DNA of 64,000 bases from Chryseobacterium cucumeris. GTDB taxonomy: Bacteria > Bacteroidota > Bacteroidia > Flavobacteriales > Weeksellaceae. Positions within the stretch are counted from its first letter, which is position 1. Every line of letters starts with the position of its first letter. The notes below the pieces were generated by a model. The model saw only the letters and a program-made list of their open reading frames with translations, did no database searches and was not told where the DNA came from. The translations under genes were made by a program, and so were the position numbers. Shown here piece after piece: positions 62,898 to 64,000 of this stretch. Location: contig NZ_CP068760.1 of the NCBI RefSeq assembly GCF_016775705.1, positions 3,410,001 to 3,474,000 on the forward strand, read 5' to 3'.

Positions 62898-64000
62898 ATG
62901 AAAAACAATTTATTGATTTTTACGTTTAGTTTTTTTGCTTTCCCCGCTTTTGGCTGGGCACAGTCTGCGCCGGATTTTAAAGAACTTCTGGATAGTGCTA
63001 TGGTTCGGGACTCGAACCTTAAAATGCAGATTACCCAAAATAAGCTTACCGATCTTGACGAGCACAAACTGAAGGATATCTTTCTTCCAACCCTGGAATT
63101 GAGCGGTCAGGCCGGTTATCTTAACGGAACAGCAAGACTGACGTCCCCGGAATTCAATCTCGCTCCCTTTATCAATATTCCCGAAGGGACTTTCAACAAT
63201 AATTTCAATGTATCCGGATTTTCAGGTATTGCCAAGGCAGATGCCAAAATGCTGCTGTATTCAGGAGGAAAGGTGAAGTACATGAAAAAAGCGGTGGAAG
63301 AAAAGAAAAAGTCTGAAGATATCCTTCTGGAAAAAACAAAAGATGAGGTGATTGCCACCATTTCCAAAGCCTATGATCAGTTAGCATTGATTCATCAGTC
63401 TAAAAAGGTTCTGGATGAAAGTAAAAAAAGATTGGATATCAACCGAAAAACAGCTGATAAAGCGCTTGGCTATGGTTTGATAACGCCTTATGACCATAAG
63501 AAAATTGAACTCGCCCAGGCTACTCTGGATGCTAAAATGGTAGAATATGAAGGGAAAAAAGAACTTCTTCTTACCCAGCTTTATATTTTGACAGGGATTC
63601 AAAGAGAAAGGCTCAGAATGATTGATCCTGTATTATCTCCTGTAGAATTGCTGGCTGCAGAAAAAGGGATTGAACAGAGAGCAGAAATCCGTGCACTGGA
63701 ACATGGAATCAGTGCGGCGGACTATAAAATAAAAGCGGAAAGAACGTGGATGATTCCAAAAGTACAACTGATGGCTTCCGCCTATTATATCGGATTATAC
63801 GGAAACAGAATAAAGTCATCCGAAAATATCATTCCTGCTGTGCCAATTCTTGGATATGAAGGGAAAAAACTAGACTGGAGACCGAATAACATCAATGTAT
63901 TTCCATTGATTACTGCAGGGGTTGGTTTTAAATGGGAAATTTTTGACGGGAAAGAAGGAAAACATGCTGAAGAAACCGCCAAAGTCGGAAAAGAAGTATT
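62898..64000 (+). CDS. TolC-family outer-membrane efflux protein (partial)
   Basis: Read by hand because it runs off the right edge. About 367 residues are visible: signal peptide (MKNNLLIFTFSFFAFPAFGW), then DFKELLDSAMVRDSNLKMQI, LPTLELSGQAGYLNG, a long helical region (KTKDEVIATISKAYDQLALI, KKRLDINRKTADKALGYGLI, YDHKKIELAQATLDAKMVEY), then a second beta/helix repeat beginning QRAEIRALEHGISAADYKIK and VFPLITAGVGFKWEIFDGKE. These are the periplasmic tunnel and beta-barrel parts of TolC. Which exporter it serves lies outside the window. Confidence 0.9.
   Translation, partial: MKNNLLIFTFSFFAFPAFGWAQSAPDFKELLDSAMVRDSNLKMQITQNKLTDLDEHKLKDIFLPTLELSGQAGYLNGTARLTSPEFNLAPFINIPEGTFNNNFNVSGFSGIAKADAKMLLYSGGKVKYMKKAVEEKKKSEDILLEKTKDEVIATISKAYDQLALIHQSKKVLDESKKRLDINRKTADKALGYGLITPYDHKKIELAQATLDAKMVEYEGKKELLLTQLYILTGIQRERLRMIDPVLSPVELLAAEKGIEQRAEIRALEHGISAADYKIKAERTWMIPKVQLMASAYYIGLYGNRIKSSENIIPAVPILGYEGKKLDWRPNNINVFPLITAGVGFKWEIFDGKEGKHAEETAKVGKEV

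Overview
The window looks like chromosome of a Chryseobacterium-type flavobacterium (Bacteroidota, Weeksellaceae). Reasons: AT-rich DNA, TAnnTTTG-type -7 promoter boxes (for example 11979-11986, 33416-33423, 49997-50004), surface proteins beginning SQVGINT/AQVGINT, a short GG-leader 'bacteriocin-like' peptide, SusC-plug/MG2 proteins and a DUF721-recF neighbourhood. These assignments come from reading the sequence; no database search was run.

Layout. 1-2191 (minus): RND efflux pump (cut by the window edge), its lipoprotein adaptor and a small unknown gene. 2592-8654: secreted adenosine-deaminase-like enzyme, YcaQ-like DNA glycosylase, GT14 glycosyltransferase, a one-domain DEAD-box protein next to a cold-shock protein, and a MaoC hydratase. 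8700-18667: a GNAT remnant, a 556-aa unknown protein, a lipoprotein, a large VGINT surface protein, a membrane AraC regulator, a serine hydrolase and an MG2/plug protein. 19027-23706: a four-gene operon for ergothioneine (egtD, egtB) with an OpuC/EgtU-type ABC transporter whose binding domain appears circularly permuted. 23847-26749: stress-type small genes, a DJ-1/PfpI protein, a DUF2383 protein and a ceramidase-like membrane protein.

27153-31064 is a very AT-rich accessory island, all on the minus strand: XRE regulator with a 24-bp perfect palindrome upstream, TcmP, a three-Cys-motif Gp37/Gp68 (DUF5131) protein, an anti-phage-type dCTP deaminase and a coupled 85-aa protein. It is the best candidate for a little-described defence system here.

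31280-40945 returns to core-like genes: a surface protein, a PIG-L deacetylase / 34-aa membrane protein / sodium-solute symporter / DUF2911 operon, a SUKH-like protein, and a divergent SDR/HxlR pair. 40946-48450 is a plastic surface-protein region: a TPR-LuxR-like regulator whose 5' end is fused to the remnant of a surface gene, a decayed second regulator, four intact surface proteins with jelly-roll-like tails and a decayed fifth. Related dispersed inverted-repeat elements sit in the gaps near such genes.

48802-64000: tRNA-Arg(ACG), an iron/cobalamin-type binding lipoprotein, mtgA, a COG4389 membrane protein, a GG-leader Cys-rich peptide, DUF721, a four-helix-bundle protein, recF, a UbiA-like protein, an alpha-2-macroglobulin followed by ecotin (two protease inhibitors side by side), and the start of a TolC-family gene cut by the right edge.
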